Assembly (NCBI GenBank): GCA_030849805.1
Contig: JASANZ010002088.1
Span: 1-44,053, forward strand
DNA length: 44,053 bases
Direction of reading: 5' to 3'
Origin: Sergeia podlipaevii
Taxonomy: Eukaryota; Euglenozoa; Kinetoplastea; Trypanosomatida; Trypanosomatidae
Shown: positions 43,717 to 44,053 of the stretch, piece after piece
How the letters are laid out: the number at the start of each line of letters is the position of its first letter
Position numbering within the stretch: the first letter of the stretch is position 1
Translations under genes and position numbers: made by a program
Notes under the pieces: generated by a model
Told to the model about the DNA's origin: nothing
Seen by the model: the letters and a program-made list of their open reading frames with translations, nothing else
Database searches by the model: none

Positions 43717-44053
43717 TCTTTTCTTCTGGTAGCACCAACCTTGGTGGGGATCGAAACTGGGCTGTCGGCGCATGCTAGAAAGTGAGGAAAAGCATTTACG
43801 CCTACCACTACCATCGGTTATGTGGTACTCAGTCATTGGAGAACACCGACGCTCATACCCACTAAAACCCCCCGGGGTGGAGAATAAAGTTCACCACACC
43901 GCCATTTCCAGCATGCGTGGCGACCCAGCCGGCGCTGGATCCCCTGTGGCCGCTCTCCAATCATGGGTGTGAAGCCATGGCAAAGTCTTGACGACCAACA
44001 GGAATGACCTTGACTTACATTAGCGTAGCTCAGTGAAGTAGAGAAAAAGAGCT
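43717..44053. other. Compositionally distinct, unidentified right-edge segment
   Basis: More GC-rich and balanced than the spacers, and free of long A runs. It contains GC palindromic bits (CCCCCCGGGG near 43868-43877, GCCGGCGCTGG near 43928-43938). A 66-codon plus-strand frame (43772-43972) has no known domain. A sequence near 43749-43760 resembles a pol III B box on the minus strand, and 44023-44043 resembles a tRNA D-arm, but neither folds into a full tRNA. It could be a decayed repeat or part of a strand-switch region. Confidence 0.4.

Noticed and set aside
43749..43830. tRNA gene on the minus strand
   Set aside because: A B-box-like TTCGATC is present but its stem does not pair and no matching acceptor or anticodon arm can be drawn.
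44023..44053. Start of a tRNA gene at the right edge
   Set aside because: The D-arm-like string lacks the GG pair and the window ends before any anticodon arm; unsupported.

Overview
The window is nuclear DNA of a kinetoplastid protist, most likely a trypanosomatid. Every convincing gene, 18 in total, is intronless and lies on the minus strand, as in one polycistronic transcription unit (PTU). Genes are separated by A/T-rich spacers full of homopolymers and microsatellites. Most starts are preceded, in the sense of transcription, by a pyrimidine tract and a nearby AG, as expected for spliced-leader trans-splicing. Several proteins are recognisable trypanosomatid or ciliate/flagellate types. 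I cannot name the species. The coding regions are only moderately GC-rich, which argues against Leishmania itself. I see no tRNA, rRNA, CRISPR array or intact mobile element.

Reading in the direction of transcription (right to left), the unit appears to begin near the right edge. There a stretch that is very G/T-rich on the sense strand, with a run of 11 G, lies just upstream of the first gene and resembles trypanosomatid RNA polymerase II start regions. Genes then follow in this order: a glycerophosphodiester phosphodiesterase; CEP76; a DEAD-box helicase with a possible mitochondrial presequence; Sua5 (tRNA t6A synthesis); AC19 of RNA polymerases I and III; an adenylation-carrier protein-ankyrin protein; DPCD; a GRIM-19/NDUFA13-like complex I subunit; the C-terminal half of a CEP120/UNI2-like centriolar protein; and a C2-like orphan that may be its missing half.

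The left half continues with a membrane-anchored CAMK-type kinase, a leucine-rich-repeat/coiled-coil protein, a very large TRPC4AP-like protein (a candidate CUL4 substrate receptor), ribose-5-phosphate isomerase B, mitochondrial EF-G2, an S15/CocE-type hydrolase, an HPF1-like ADP-ribosylation cofactor carrying a PBZ zinc finger, and a CorA-like magnesium transporter.

The neighbours are not an operon in the functional sense, because polycistronic units in these organisms mix pathways. Two themes do recur: centriole/flagellum proteins (CEP76, CEP120-like, DPCD, perhaps the LRR protein) and mitochondrial proteins (GRIM-19, EF-G2, helicase). The most interesting items are the HPF1-PBZ protein, the adenylation-carrier-ankyrin enzyme, the TRPC4AP homologue, the possibly split CEP120, and the candidate transcription start region. 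Several of the longest open frames begin at GTG or TTG. Because nuclear genes here should start at ATG, I moved those starts to the first in-frame ATG.
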